Assembly (NCBI GenBank): GCA_025201705.1
Contig: MU616777.1
Coordinates: forward strand, 1-43,146
Origin: Dissophora ornata
Lineage: Eukaryota; Mortierellomycota; Mortierellomycetes; Mortierellales; Mortierellaceae
DNA: 43,146 nt
Direction: 5' to 3'
The notes beneath the pieces were generated by a model, which searched no databases, was not told the DNA's origin, and saw nothing but the letters and a program-made list of their open reading frames with translations. The position numbers and the translations under genes were made by a program. Every line of letters starts with the position of its first letter. Position 1 is the stretch's first letter. Below are positions 12,501 through 24,234 of this stretch, in pieces.

Positions 12501-14462
12501 CCTAGATTTGTACCTCTCCAGTCCTAAAAGACTACCGTCTGAAAAGCCGACCACCAACTCCCTACTTCTGGGAACGAATGCAAGCGCAGAAATAAACTTA
12601 TTTTCGAACCGGCGCTCCCCAAGCATCACAAATGTCTATCATGACAGAGTCGTGTCGTTAGAATCATGTCGATTTAAACCCTTTGCAAAAAACAGTAACA
12701 CTACGACATACCAGCGACGGCTGTCCTGACACGGCATCGTTCCTCCGTGTAGACAGCTCCTGGAAAGCCGGATGAAATCCCATTAATTTCGAGGTTACGT
12801 CCCAAACAACGACCTGGCTCTTGTAGGACATCCCTCCGTTAGAATTCTCTGTCGTAATAAAATGGTTGTAAGCTCTACCGTTCCTGCAGTAGTATTAACG
12901 CGCTAAAACGGACCATTCGGATTCCCTCGATTCACCTTCTCTTGAAGCTAGTGCAGCTGCAACTGAATATGGTCTTGTCGGTGTTTGTGGCAAAAGTTGC
13001 AGGTGTAAGACAACACCTGGTGTCATGACTGACCCTGCGCCGGTGAGAGAATTCGAGATGTGTAGAATAGCCAAGGCATCACAGCGAAATACCACTTCTG
13101 GGGCGAATCGAAGGTCGATCTGATACAAGTTGATAGTTGATGGCAGTGCGTTGCTAGTGTGGGTAACTAAATGAATCCCATCGACTGGATAGTGGTGAAA
13201 TGTTAGATACTGCATAGGTAAGGAGCTGCGGTTCCTGTACGAAGCCAGTCGCTCGGCACTAACCACCGCTCAACATCGACCCATGAGTTATCCTGGCAGA
13301 AGCAACATCTTCAGTTACAGATCGGCGCGGTAGGTTTGTCGAGATGTGAGTAAAGTACTGCCCGGCGGGTTTGAATAGAGTTGTAAGCTACAATGTTTAA
13401 TGGAAGTCTGTATTAGGAACAAGCAATGCTCACAATATTGACCGCTTCGCATCCTGATTCGTTCTGACGAGAAGCAAAGGTTACCTGGCCATCAGAGGTC
13501 AGCACAATCAACGCCAACGGTTTCCTTGGACCCCCTATCCGCTCTCGCTCATATTTTGTAGGGCCGTCCGACTTTGATGCAACATACTATCGAGAATAAA
13601 ATAACATACATTTAATTCCTGTTAGAACACACGAGTTAGGCGGGCGCAGAAGTAGTAGATATGAGTGTACATCTTACCATCCGCTCTGGGTTTATCCATT
13701 CGCAGCAAATGACTGGGTTAAATAGTCCAATCTTGTACACGGGGAGCCAGGTATTAAGGTACCGCTACAAGTGGAGTAGTCCATGGTGAATACGTATTCT
13801 TGATCTGATGGCGAAGCACGCATTTCGACAGGTTTGTATCCTTGATTGCCCTTGTTGCCCTACCTTGTTAGCCCATATGACAAGTTTACCCTTTTCGTCA
13901 ATTGTTGTGAGGTAGTTTCCAGAGTGGTTCCAGAGAGCGTGTGTGATATGGCTCTGTCCATGAAACATTGAAATGTCCTCCATACACGTATCCCAAAGCT
14001 TCGCCTTGCCTTCGGCACCCAGTAGCAGTGATAGCATCCGCAAAGAAGGACTAGAAGTGTCATAGGATACTTGGATCGTTAGCAATTGTAGGTGAGCCGC
14101 GAGCCTCTTTTGTTGTAGATAACATAGGGGTGCTCCAGATCCCATGCGCCATATACATACTTCATGAGTCCAGGAACCTTCCTATCAGGCACCCAGGAAG
14201 GGACAATGGCAACATTCTTACATGACCATGCGATTGGTCTACAGGATTATGTTCGAGGGGTTACAAGCGAAATGAATTGATGAATAAGCGAAATGAATTG
14301 ATGAATAAGCGCCCTGAATGTAATTCCTAACCATCGTGTGTACCCAGAGAACAAGGGTTACCTCTGGTGGCTGCCATGTCTTAGTGATGAATAGAGTCCA
14401 TCGACGGATAGATTAGGAGGCAGGAATGACGCGAGAGTTTGCTGCAAATTGCCAGTTGCCAT
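9517..14462 (-). CDS. MED16: Mediator complex subunit 16 (tail module, Sin4/MED16 family)
   Basis: Subunit of the Mediator tail, which relays signals from activators to RNA polymerase II in the nucleus. Thirteen exons: 14462-14362, 14238-14161, 14050-13864, 13764-13678, 13586-13434, 13387-13307, 13209-12936, 12848-12712, 12635-12514, 12412-12246, 12150-12031, 11955-9801, 9691-9517; 1,278 residues. The N-terminal ~500 residues are WD40-like with the family signatures PIAWSCKNVA and ALWNHSGNYLTTIDEKGKL. An acidic stretch (DDDILDDEGDEEDDD) lies near residue 1,070. The C-terminus has the paired-Cys pattern RRCIRC...CICGGMW seen in the family. The start is MATGNLQQ, the first ATG in frame. The acceptor of exon 3 and the donor of exon 6 (13307 or 13319) have alternatives; the rest is well constrained. 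AATAAA lies on this strand at 9364-9359. Confidence 0.88.
14265..14311. repeat. 21-bp tandem duplication inside a MED16 intron
   Basis: A 21-bp unit occurs at 14265-14285 and identically at 14286-14306, followed by five bases of a third copy. It lies within intron 14239-14361, so it does not touch coding sequence. The exact identity suggests recent slippage. Confidence 0.95.
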
Positions 14463-14665
14463 CGATGGTCGTTTGGAGTAGTAAAGAAGCACGAAATGAC
14501 TCGAACCACACGCGGATAGAAATCTATTTCCATTTGAAGGGCAGCAGCCCTTAAAAAAAAAGAAATCCACTGAAATTCTTCATTTTTAAGGTGATCTTTA
14601 TTTTACATTCACTCGAAATAGTAGTACACGTTCAACGGACACACTCTTTTTGCATTTGCTTGTCT

Positions 14666-16333
14666 TTAGAGCTCGTGGAAAATAACACCTGCAACAATGC
14701 TTAGGTCGTTGTCTTCTTCCTCGTCATCAATGATCGAAGAGCTTTTAACAGCGTCCTGCACGACTTTTCTCGAGACCAATCTCGGGAAACCTATTTTCAC
14801 GCGTCACGAGAAAAAAAAAAAAAAAACGCGAGGTTGGTTTAAATGTTCGCTGATAACACTGACAACGTAAAGGCTTTTATCATGAAAAGCAACAGAGAGC
14901 ACACATACCAAGGCCGCCTTCGCTGCCAGAGAACCACTCGATCAAGTCTTGTTTAGCCAGGCAGTCTCCATTTTCGGTAGCAATAAACAGTGTTACATGG
15001 CGACGGACCATCGGCAGAGAAGATGCGCCTGAGATTGACTTCCGAGGTGAGGACGAGATCGATCCCCTGGGGAAAAATGGCGTTGGGGCAGAGCTGCTGA
15101 ATGCTAGTTCCCCTGCAACTGTGGAAATAGCAGAGCTGCGCCTGTTCATGATTGGACGAACGCCTTCCTGTTGCAAGTAAAGACCGACATACTCACTATC
15201 ACGGTGACGATCACCACGGCCATGCTATTATGCAGATTGAAAAAAAAAAGAGCGAGAGTCAGTGACAGATCAAAGGAAACGGGATCACGAATGTTACTGA
15301 TGACAAGAGCAGCGTGGACTGGTATCTCAAAACACGAAAACAACTCCATCGAAGATGGATATGCCTGGTGCAGCAGAGGGAGCAAGAGCAGAGAGAATAT
15401 GCACACCGTCAGTTTGGAAGGTGTCAAAATACTCAGTCTATCCCTTGTCCTATCGAGATATATACTAGCTCTCAAAGCAACAAATAGGGATCTTACCGGG
15501 TAAAGACGAAGCCGCCAGCTGCTCTTGCCCTGCTGGTTGGCAGAGATTGGCGACTTTGGCCCCTCGATGGCCACGGCCTGAGCTGGGTCTGGAGTGGTGA
15601 CACTGTCCTTCGTCTCGAATATTCTTGAGCGAACGAATCGATCCGAGAACGAGAACTCGCTGAGCTTGCCTAGATGCCAGAAGAAGCCCTTGTCGGTTGC
15701 GTGTGTGACCATATTGGAATGGACATGCTCGCGAATGATGGCGTCAAGAGTCGCCGAGTCTGTACAAGGCGCCGGAAGGACAGAGGTAGCAGAGCCGGGT
15801 GGGGTGCTCATCGAGAAGGAGGATTGTTTTCGGCGGAAGTGAGGGCTGTGCGGAGGAGTGCGCGAAGAAGGGATAGGAACGGGCGCAAGGAACAAATGAT
15901 GGGAGAGCGATGGCTCGTGTAGACTCTGCCCACGCGAGGGCCGACGTTTGTTGAGGCCGTGATCTGAAGATAGGGCTGGGGCTGAGGAGGCTAATTCGGT
16001 AGCGAGCTGCTGTGCGTCAGACTCGTCAGGGCCCTGTCCTAGACCGTGTTCACTGTCACTCTCGTCGCTCACGTCAGGTGAGGGGTGGGCGCTGACAAAC
16101 GGTCGCGAGATACCAGAAACCTCCATTTGCGGGTCATGCGATGGGGCGGTGTCAAAATCCATATCCATGTCAAGCTCAAAGTCAGCATCGTTGGGCTTCG
16201 CGGCGTCGAAGGGATGCTGCGACTGCTGCTGGAGCTGCTGCTGAAGGAAATGCGACGAGGGCAGGAGGTTCAGCTTTGGCAGCGAAGGGCCACGGGAGCG
16301 CAGTGCTTGACGATCTTGAGCAAAGTCGGTCAT
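14666..16333 (-). CDS. MATH (TRAF-like) domain protein with disordered N-terminus
   Basis: Probable protein-interaction adaptor; MATH domains bind peptide motifs in partners such as ubiquitin-ligase substrates. Exons 16333-15497, 15167-14909, 14790-14666; 406 residues. Residues 1 to ~230 are low complexity (Gln, Ser, Asp, Pro). The MATH fold runs from about 235 to the C-terminus: GFFWHLGKLSEFSF at the start, SSWRLRLYPEG across the first junction, VTLFIATENGD, LGFPRLVSRK and a final VIFHEL. This order parallels SPOP-type MATH domains. No BTB domain follows; the stop comes directly after the last strand. A TTTATTTTAG acceptor just upstream of the ATG (16381) points to a 5' UTR intron. The minus-strand AATAAA at 14602-14597 is a likely poly(A) signal. 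The MATH call rests on pattern, not alignment. Confidence 0.72.
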
Positions 16334-18071
16334 TGTGGAATTGCGGCTTGCGGCTTGCTGGAGGAGGAAGTTAGAGCAGGCTAAAATAAAAAGAACCAAG
16401 AATAGGAGATCAAGGCTTGCAAATGAAAGCCGGATTTGTGTGGAAAAGAAAGGTTTGTGGTGGGGAAGGAACGGTGTTTTGGGTTGTGGATTTGGTGATC
16501 AGGGTTCCACGACGGACAAAATGTTGCTGGGAATGATGGGAGGTTGTGTGGCGCTAAAACACGAAGGTTTGAACGTAAAAAGGGGCTGGTTGTTGGACAA
16601 GGATCAAGGACACAAAAATGGATTGAGCGGATCACAGAAACGAGGCCGAAAAGGGTTCGCGAGGGTGGGAAATTGCTAGTTGCCGGCTGCGAGAAGCGAA
16701 CGGTGTGGAAGGTGTGGAAGTGAACGGGGTAGGAAGGGGAAGGATGGAGGGATAGGAAAAATAAGGATAGAAACGTATAAAGCAAGAGGTGAAGATAGGA
16801 AGAGAGAGAGAGAGAGAAAAGAGAAAAAGAAAGAGAGCACATGTTTCATTTTTATACTTGTCGCATGCCTGACAATGCACTTCTTAATCACCCTGCCTGG
16901 TCTTCGCTCTCATCTCTGTCCAAGCTGCTCAGTCGCTGCACACCTGCTGACCTGCCTGTCCGTAAATCCTTGTTCCGAGTCCCTTGCCGCGCTTCGTGGG
17001 ACCCGGTCTTCCGTTGAGAAATGCAACGGTGGATGGGACACCATGTATCCGGAGAAAACAATGGAACAAAGAAAAGAGCATGTAGGGTTGTCGCGCACGT
17101 CCAGGGGAGATGTAGATGCGACAGGCGAGTCGCAGAAAGCAGAGGGAGAGAACGGAATCTTGTAAAGAGATGGAAGCCGAACTTGTCCCAACTCCCAACC
17201 TAACACTACTGCTGGTCGATCTGTGGACATGGTTGGCGATGGTTTTATGTGTGTGTGCGCGTGTTGTGTCTGCCGAGGAGACAATCTCAACTGTTGCGCA
17301 CCACATGACGGTCCGCAGTTCTGATTGGGCTGGACGTCCGGGTGTGATTTCGCTCGCTTGCCCTCACTGTGCGCTGTGCGATTTGCAATAATCCATCCAC
17401 AGGCATTTGTTGCCAGTGATAGACAACAGGGTAAACTTTCTTATCGGGAGATAGATGCTCCAAACTTGGCAGGATATTGCCCTACGCAACGCTTCACAGA
17501 GGGAGAGGTCAAAGAAGCAGGACTAGGAAAGTTGGGAAGCTGGTATCTCTCGTACAAACACAAGGGGAACAGGGATGAACACAACAAAAAAAACACGACG
17601 TGGACATGTGGGTGAGCGTGAGGCATGAATAGTGCCAAAAAAAAATATGCCCGTCTCGAACTCTGCTCTCCCAGAATTTCTTGTGCGACAACCACATTAG
17701 CACTCATGAACAACAAAGCAATTGCTCTCGCTCGTGCATATCTCGAAGAGAAGACTCGTCAACCAATTGGCGAATTAGTGTCCACGGGCAACGCACGCTG
17801 CACAATGACACGAGTAGACGCTACCAACAGCTGCCCAATTATCCCTTCATGTCATCCAACATCTGGAATTGTCGTCTCACCCAAAACATGATCCCGTCTC
17901 TGTCGCATGAATGGCTGCCGTGTCTGTCCAGAAGGCGTCTACGCGATCAAAAAAGGAAATTCCCGCCGTGGAAGAATGTGGCAGCCAGAACACGCGTGAG
18001 GGTGGAAAAAAAAATATGCGTCAACCTCTATTTTGCAATGTACTATAGCACACGTCAGCTATCTGATCCGT
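16334..18071. other. Intergenic region between the MATH gene and SPP
   Basis: Presumed promoter and leader of the MATH gene plus 3' flank of SPP. It contains a GA-rich microsatellite at 16801-16837 and several T/C-rich stretches. Open frames on both strands (for example plus 17681-18151) show no domain, no splice support and biased residues, so I annotate none. Confidence 0.5.
16801..16837. repeat. GA-rich microsatellite
   Basis: AG dinucleotide run passing into AAAGAG repeats; CT-rich on the MATH-gene strand, about 470 bp upstream of its ATG, and therefore possibly part of a pyrimidine-rich promoter. Confidence 0.8.
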
Positions 18072-19542
18072 CTAGTTGCCTTGGCCCACATTCTCTCCAG
18101 CATTCAATCTTGGGGAGCTTGATCCTGAAGAAACGAACGACTCCTCCTTGATGACATTCGGCAATCTGCTGGCCCTAGGAGCGTACCGCGCTTGCTGTCT
18201 CCTCCTCTTCTCATACGCTTCCTTCTTGATTCTGGCTGCCTCCAATCCCTCCTCAGAAACATACGTGAAGACTCGCTTCATTTCTCCCCGAATAGAAGCT
18301 GTCATGAGCACGCTGATGATGCAAGCTGCAGAGACGAACACGAGCACTGGCGGGGCATTTTTGTGGACGTGCGTGATGAAAAACCAGGCGCCCAATCCTA
18401 AGACATAGGCCACAACAGCTGCCGTGAAATACGGCTTGCGGAACTGTCCCGATCGGCCCAGCTCTGGATTCTTGGTGCCTGCCCTATACTGATCAAATCG
18501 CAGACAGAGCGCCAAAAACACACCGGGGATCACGATATCACCCAGACCTAGCGTAGCAAGCTTGTAAGCCTGACCAGCAGGCAGTCCGAACAAGTGCTGA
18601 GGAAACATGATCTTGACGGGCTCGTCGAAATTCTTGATGATGGTACTCATGACATCCCTGCCAAACTCCCAGAGGACATCGAACAGGGACATACCGCACA
18701 GGAGGATGATGCCGGTTTTGAAAGACTGCAAGGAGATGACTTGAATGGCGCTTAGGGCGAAGCTGAAGGCAAAGATGTTGGAGACAATCCAGTTCTTGGT
18801 CACGACGTAGTAACCAGACAGCAGGACCGAGATCACAAGCATGGCCAAGTGAATGATCGTGAAGCTCGCTGTATAGAAATCTATTCATTGAATAACGTAA
18901 TGCTTATTATTTCACAAGGTCCATCTCCAGAGAATCTCTAGATCATCTATAACATCTACAATTAGAATACCTGAAGAGCTTTTGACGAGGTTGATGTGAT
19001 ACCTGCCAATCCTGAGTCCGAGCAACCCCACAATGGTGCTAAGAATGTTGACTCCAACCTGAGTTGTAGCCAAGATACCCATTACGCCAAAATAGGCGGT
19101 CAACACATAATTGACATAGTCCTTGTCCACGTGGGTGAATGCAAGGTGCAGTCCATACAACGCCATTGATCCCAACACTGGGAACGTGTACGCATCCAGT
19201 AGAGACACAGACTCTGACGGCCCGTCCTCTTCTTCGTCGTCCGATTCGTTGATTTGCTTTTTTATCGTCCGTTTCTTTTCCGTGGGATTCTAGATACACA
19301 AAGCGGGAGCGATAGCCATAATGATATACCATTAGTCGGAATAGACGTTATGCGGTCAACTGTTTATCCCCAATGTATGAATTTCATATCAATCGTCGGC
19401 CATGTCGTCGTACCTTCCACTTTTTGAGAGAGGCAAACGACCCAAAGTAGATGGGCGCGATGGCCATGGCTGTCAGCGCCGCGTATGCAACATAGAGACT
19501 CTGTTCCATAATGGCCGGGGATGCGACGTATTTCAGTGTCAT
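18072..19542 (-). CDS. SPP: Signal peptide peptidase-like intramembrane aspartyl protease
   Basis: ER-membrane GxGD protease of the presenilin/SPP family that cleaves leftover signal peptides and tail-anchored proteins within the membrane. Exons 19542-19414, 19289-18971, 18868-18072; 414 residues. A first membrane helix (~12-37) is followed by a basic/acidic linker and then about eight further hydrophobic segments. Catalytic motif 1 is SLFDVLWEFG (Asp213; Phe replaces the usual Tyr of YD). Motif 2 is LGLGDIVIPG (Asp260). The third signature, normally QPALLYLVPACI, reads APPVLVFVSAACI, so PAL is PVL (~323-325). The C-terminal tail is basic and has no KKXX signal. An internal ATG 12 codons downstream (MEQSLY) is an alternative start. 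It is divergent from MDE1 with only 227 bp between start codons. Confidence 0.9.
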
Positions 19543-19769
19543 GTATGGTAGTTAATGTTGATGTTGATTCCCGATGAGTCCTGGCTCCGTATGATCGGGG
19601 TGTGGAATGATGAAAGCATCGACGTGATGCGAACTTTTCCTGTTACCTCAACCTTACAACAGTCACTAACTCAAGAAGGAGCTTGAGGAGGGCAACGGGC
19701 GGGGGGTTTTTTTTCTTTTTTTTCTTTTTAATCAATCAGATTCATAATCATTCTCTTTCACCCCGCACC
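19543..19769. promoter_or_regulatory. Short bidirectional promoter, SPP / MDE1
   Basis: The 227 bp between two divergent start codons must contain both promoters and both leaders. A T-rich tract lies at about 19706-19730, and a short inverted repeat (tcaag/cttga) near 19671-19686. I see no clear TATA box for either gene. Confidence 0.5.
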
Positions 19770-20942
19770 ATGAGTAACAACGCAAACAGCCTCGTAATCT
19801 CATCGGACAAGACGCATCCTGCCAACTTGATTCCAGAGCTTTGCCGCTTGTTCTACAAGGTTGGCTGGGTCACTGGCACTGGGTAAAAAAGTGTGTCTTC
19901 AATTTATCTCAGAGCTCACATATCGCAATTGACTGCCATGGCTGACCATCATTTCTGGATACTCTCTTCAACCTGGCGGAACTTTAGTGGAGGTATTAGC
20001 ATCCGCAAAGAGTAAGTTGCTTTTCAGGATTTTGGAGCTAGCATACGTTTCTCGTAGTGATCTGACATCACCGTACTTTGCAAACGAACATCGTAGCGAT
20101 CATGTGTATATTGCGCCATCAGGTACTTCGTGAGCGACATTAGTGGACAAGAATTAAAGGACAATGTGCACAAATGCACATCAGCCACAAACGCATATCC
20201 TGCAAACCAACAACCGCCCTCCATTTGTCATTAGGCGTCCAGAAGGAGAGAATGCAGCCTGAGGATCTGTTTGTGCTTGAACTCGCCAACCGCAATGTTC
20301 TCAGGAAGCCCATTGTTCTGAAGCCTTCAGCCTGTACACCTCTGTTCTACAATGCCTACACAATGCGCGAAGCCGGTGCTTGTATCCATACCCACTCTCA
20401 GCACGCGGTCATGGCCACACTTTTGTACCCCGGCAAGGAATTTGTGATTACCCATCAAGAGATGATCAAAGGCATTCGCAAAGGAATGAGCAAGGAGAAT
20501 CTAAGATACTTTGATAGATTGGTGGTCCCAATTGTGGAGAATACTGCTGAAGAGGAGGATCTCACCGATAGGATGGCCAAGGTTCGTTCTTGAGATTTGG
20601 TTCGATGTCGAAAAAATCATGCGCGCCACCAAATTTTACTAACCTGCGATATCTGTTAAAAAAATAAGGCCATGGAGGAATACCCAGATACCTGCGCAGT
20701 TCTTGTTCGTCGACATGGAGTTTACGTCTGGGGAGGTAATGCTTTTCACTATGAACTTGAGTATCAAACTTGAACTGACTGTGTGGATCCTCACCATCTA
20801 ATGCTATGCAATTGGAATCGTAGAATCGTGGGAGAAGGCCAAGTGCATGGCAGAGTGCTACGATTACCTTTTCGAGATCGCAGTCAAAATGAAGAGCATT
20901 GGCATTGATCCAGCTGAGAAGCCCGCTGATTCACCATACTAA
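19770..20942 (+). CDS. MDE1: Methylthioribulose-1-phosphate dehydratase
   Basis: Cytosolic zinc enzyme of the methionine salvage pathway: dehydrates 5-methylthioribulose-1-phosphate to the diketo-phosphate (yeast Mde1, human APIP; class II aldolase fold). Six exons: 19770-19882, 19988-20011, 20097-20122, 20235-20581, 20669-20735, 20824-20942; 231 residues, the usual family length. Zinc ligands are visible: CIHTHSQH (His106, His108) and RRHGVYVWG (His186); THQEMIKG supplies the catalytic Glu129. The N-terminal [20 protein letters not shown] substrate-binding loop is assembled from exons 1-4, two of them only 24 and 26 bp. AATAAA at 20968-20973 is the likely poly(A) signal. No other salvage-pathway gene is nearby. 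Confidence 0.95.
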
Positions 20943-22247
20943 GCCAGCCGTCGTAACCTGAGGCAATAATAAATCTCCTCATTTTGCATTTTGTATACGG
21001 CATAATTGCCCGCTATGCTATGAGCAGGGAGTGGACCAAGACGTTGGCACTAAGGGGGTCTAATTCTTTTTGCGCTAATGGAAACATGACATCAATTGCA
21101 AAAGATGGTTTACGACTATTACGAGTTAGCGTGAATGCTCCAGATGGACTATAATTTTCGATTCAGGTGCAGGCCAGCCTTCTCCCCGCAAATCGAATTT
21201 GATGACGGCTGTGCCAGACATTTGGTTCTGCGAAAGCTAAAATTTGCTAGGCTGATTTGGATCACATTTTCAGTCCGGGTGCGGGTACCTTGACAGGGAG
21301 GAGAGGAAGAGCTATGTCCACAACTTGTGTCGTGAACGACAATGGCCCGATTGGTCGACTACCTCAAAATGACAATGATGGTACAAACGTGCCTTGCAGG
21401 AACAACCCGGGATGACTTGATCCATGTCAGACACATTTGGTCTCTGTTTGTTCTCTCAGGAGCCCGAATTCTCCCACAAATTTGCGTCTTCCCATCCGTT
21501 CGACTACAAGCAAAACAGGTAAATTGATTGGGGTTGCAAGCATGTCTCTGTCAACGAGTGCATCCTAATCGGCTGGTCGCGGAGGACCGCTAAGAACCGC
21601 CCCCAGTTTTTCAGGAAATGCACGGGGGCAATTGACCGGGTCCTGGATAAATTGTTCCGGGGTACGTCCGTGCCAATGATATCCTAGAGACAATGAATGA
21701 TCTTGAGGATGCAGTGCGAATGAGCGAATCGATTTCTCTCCCTGCCATGAGCAATGGACATTGTAGTCTTGTCAATACACTAGGGGTTGGACTCGTAAAC
21801 CGCTACAGGCAAATCTTGTGAGGCTGAAACCAAGGTGTCCTACGATGGTCGATATTTGGGTATGCCGAGATGCTTTGAGGGAGGAAGAGCAATGCGCTCT
21901 TTATTCACTTTACTACGTGTGCAGTGAGTGAATAAGAATGAACAGGCGCATGTTTACAACAATCAAAAGTGTCGATGGTGGCCCTGTCTCCGGATGAAGT
22001 CATAGCAAGGGCGCTTGATGGTTTAAATTTACAAATGCCTACAGTAGCTGCTTTTTCTCCTTTCTTTTTTTTTTTTTTTGCGATAGTATAAAAGGACAGC
22101 AGAACCCCCACGTTTACTTTCACGTTTTCTCTCTCACTTTCTACCCACATCCAAACTACTCGACAGACTCGACACCCGCTCAACCCGACTCCAAACGTAT
22201 TCATACAGTCCTTCTTCAGATAAAACCGAATATCCACTACATCAAAA
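20943..22247 (+). other. Intergenic region with possible coding remnant, then ALT promoter
   Basis: Left part: MDE1 3' end. Middle (about 21340-21900): short stretches with coding-like composition in successive frames, for example MARLVDYLKMTMMVQTCLAG (from 21342) and, further on, QFFRKCTGAIDRVLDKLFRG, interrupted by stops and frame changes; I cannot assign a family. Right part: ALT promoter with a TATA box at 22087-22094 and a CT-rich leader. Confidence 0.4.
22087..22094 (+). promoter_or_regulatory. TATA box of the alanine aminotransferase gene
   Basis: TATAAAAG lies 154 bp before the ATG, preceded by a T-run and followed by a CT-rich segment that suits a fungal transcription start about 30 bp downstream. 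Confidence 0.65.
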
Positions 22248-24057
22248 ATGTTGGCCACTCCAGATAATCAGGACAATGAGAAAGTTCTCACCAGCTCCAA
22301 CATGAACCCCAATGTCCGCAAGGCCGAATACGCTGTTCGCGGCGCACTTGCCATCAAATCCGAAAAGCTCAAAGTCGTAAGTGTTCTGTGTTTCTATGAA
22401 TTAGCATCCCTCTGATGCATGTTGTTGTGGAGTGATATCAGGTACAACAAGAGCACGACATACGCAAATGATCCCATCCATCCTAACTGACTTCGAATGC
22501 ATGGCGGATTGTCTTTAGGATCTCGCAAACGGAGTGTCCCTCCCATTTAAGCGCGTTGTCGGCTGCAATATCGGCAACCCCCAGGCGTTGAACCAGAAGC
22601 CGATCACATTCTTCCGCCAGGTAAAGCAGCCCCTCTCTCTCTCTCTCTCCCCTGATCAAATTTTACCTGAGAATGTTCGTCTAACCTTGTTCAAATAACG
22701 CATTATAAAACCTACAGGTTGCATCCCTCGTTGAATACCCCGATCTCCTCAATGACGAGAATGCAGAGTTGACCTCGAAACTCTATCCAAGCGACGCCAT
22801 TGCTCGCGCAAAACTCCTTCTCAAGCATATCGGATCCGTCGGCGCCTACTCTCATTCTCAGGGTATCCCTTACATTCGCGAGGATGTTGCAAACTTCATC
22901 TCGGAACGCGATGGCTATCCTGCAGATCCCTCAAAGATCTATCTGACACAAGGCGCCTCTGCAGGCGTCCAACTCACGCTCCAGATGATTGTCGAGCACT
23001 CGAATGTTGGAATTATGATCCCTATTCCTCAATATCCCCTTTACACTGCAACGTTGGCTGTCCTGGATGCCAAGCCAGTGCCATACTACTTGGATGAGTC
23101 CAAGGGATGGGGCCTTACAGTAAGTTTTGTCTCTATTCGCTGCTCTAGTACATTGTGTACTTTGCCGCACTGGTAGCTGACATGACTTCATTGTTATTAT
23201 TACGTCCGTAGACAGAAGAACTCCAGCGCTCATATGACGAGGCTGCCAAGAGCGGAATCGAGACCCGCGCCCTTGTCATCATCAACCCAGGCAACCCCAC
23301 AGGACAGTGTTTGACCGAGGAGAACATGCGCGAGATCATTGACTTCTGCTACAAGAACAGAGTCATTCTCCTGGCAGACGAAGTATACCAGACCAACATC
23401 TATCAGCCCGAGAAACGTCCTTTCCACTCGTTCAAGAAGGTTTTGAAGTCGATGGGACCCAAATACGAAGGCCAGGAGCTGATCTCATACCACTCGATCT
23501 CGAAGGGCATGATTGGCGAGTGTGGTCGTCGTGGTGGATACTTTGAGTGTGAAGGCTTGGATACATCGATCCTCGAGCAGATCTACAAGATCTCCTCCAT
23601 CAGTCTCTGCCCGAACGTTCAGGGTCAGATCATGGTTGACCTGATGGTGAACCCTCCCAAGAAGGGTGATCCTTCTTATGCGCAATACAAGCAAGAGTAC
23701 GACGACATTTACTTTTCATTGATCAAGCGTGCAAAGAAACTGGAGGAATCCTTTAGATCTCTAGAGGGCTGTAGTTGCAACTCTGCCGACGGCGCCATGT
23801 ATCTCTTCCCTCAGATTCGCTTATCTAAGAAGGCCATCGCTGCAGCAAAGGAGGCCGGCAAGAGTCCTGATGAGTTTTACTGTATGGCCATGTTGGAGGC
23901 GACAGGTGTATGCATGGTTGCTGGATCAGGATTTGGACAGGTCGAAGGCACCGCTCACTTCCGAAGCACGTTCTTACCACAGCCAGAACTCTTTGACGAC
24001 TTTTGCTCTGGAATCAAGAAGTTCCACGAAGGTTTTATGGACAAATATAGAGACTAA
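22248..24057 (+). CDS. ALT: Alanine aminotransferase (glutamate-pyruvate transaminase)
   Basis: Pyridoxal-phosphate enzyme interconverting alanine + 2-oxoglutarate and pyruvate + glutamate. Exons 22248-22376, 22519-22620, 22718-23119, 23212-24057; 492 residues, full family length. Fold-type I motifs: SQGIPYIREDVANFISERDG, LTQGASAGVQ, INPGNPTGQCL, LADEVYQ (Asp267) and the Schiff-base lysine in SISKGMIGECGRRGG (Lys309), then RSTFLP near the C-terminus. The N-terminus (MLATPDNQDNEK) is acidic and lacks a mitochondrial presequence, so a cytosolic site is likely. Splice sites are canonical; intron 2 carries a CT microsatellite. AATAAA is at 24149-24154. The 3' end faces ATG10, 177 bp away. Confidence 0.95.
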
Positions 24058-24234
24058 ACTTTGGGGATTCTCACTAAGCAACTACGTGTTATGAGAGCGG
24101 CTTTTCTGGTAACTCAACTAAACGTTACATAAATAACGAACCATTGTAAATAAACAGCATACGCTATAGAATCCAAGCATATCACCCACCAAACTCGCGC
24201 CCCAATGAGAAACGTACCACTTCAATAGGAAATA

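Noticed and set aside
15168..15496. Hydrophobic open frame suggesting a membrane protein
   Set aside because: Strong donor CCG|gtaaga and acceptor caacag|GAA remove it and complete a MATH domain.
17681..18151. Plus-strand 156-codon frame
   Set aside because: Overlaps the SPP 3' end, no recognisable motif, and no supporting splice or start context.
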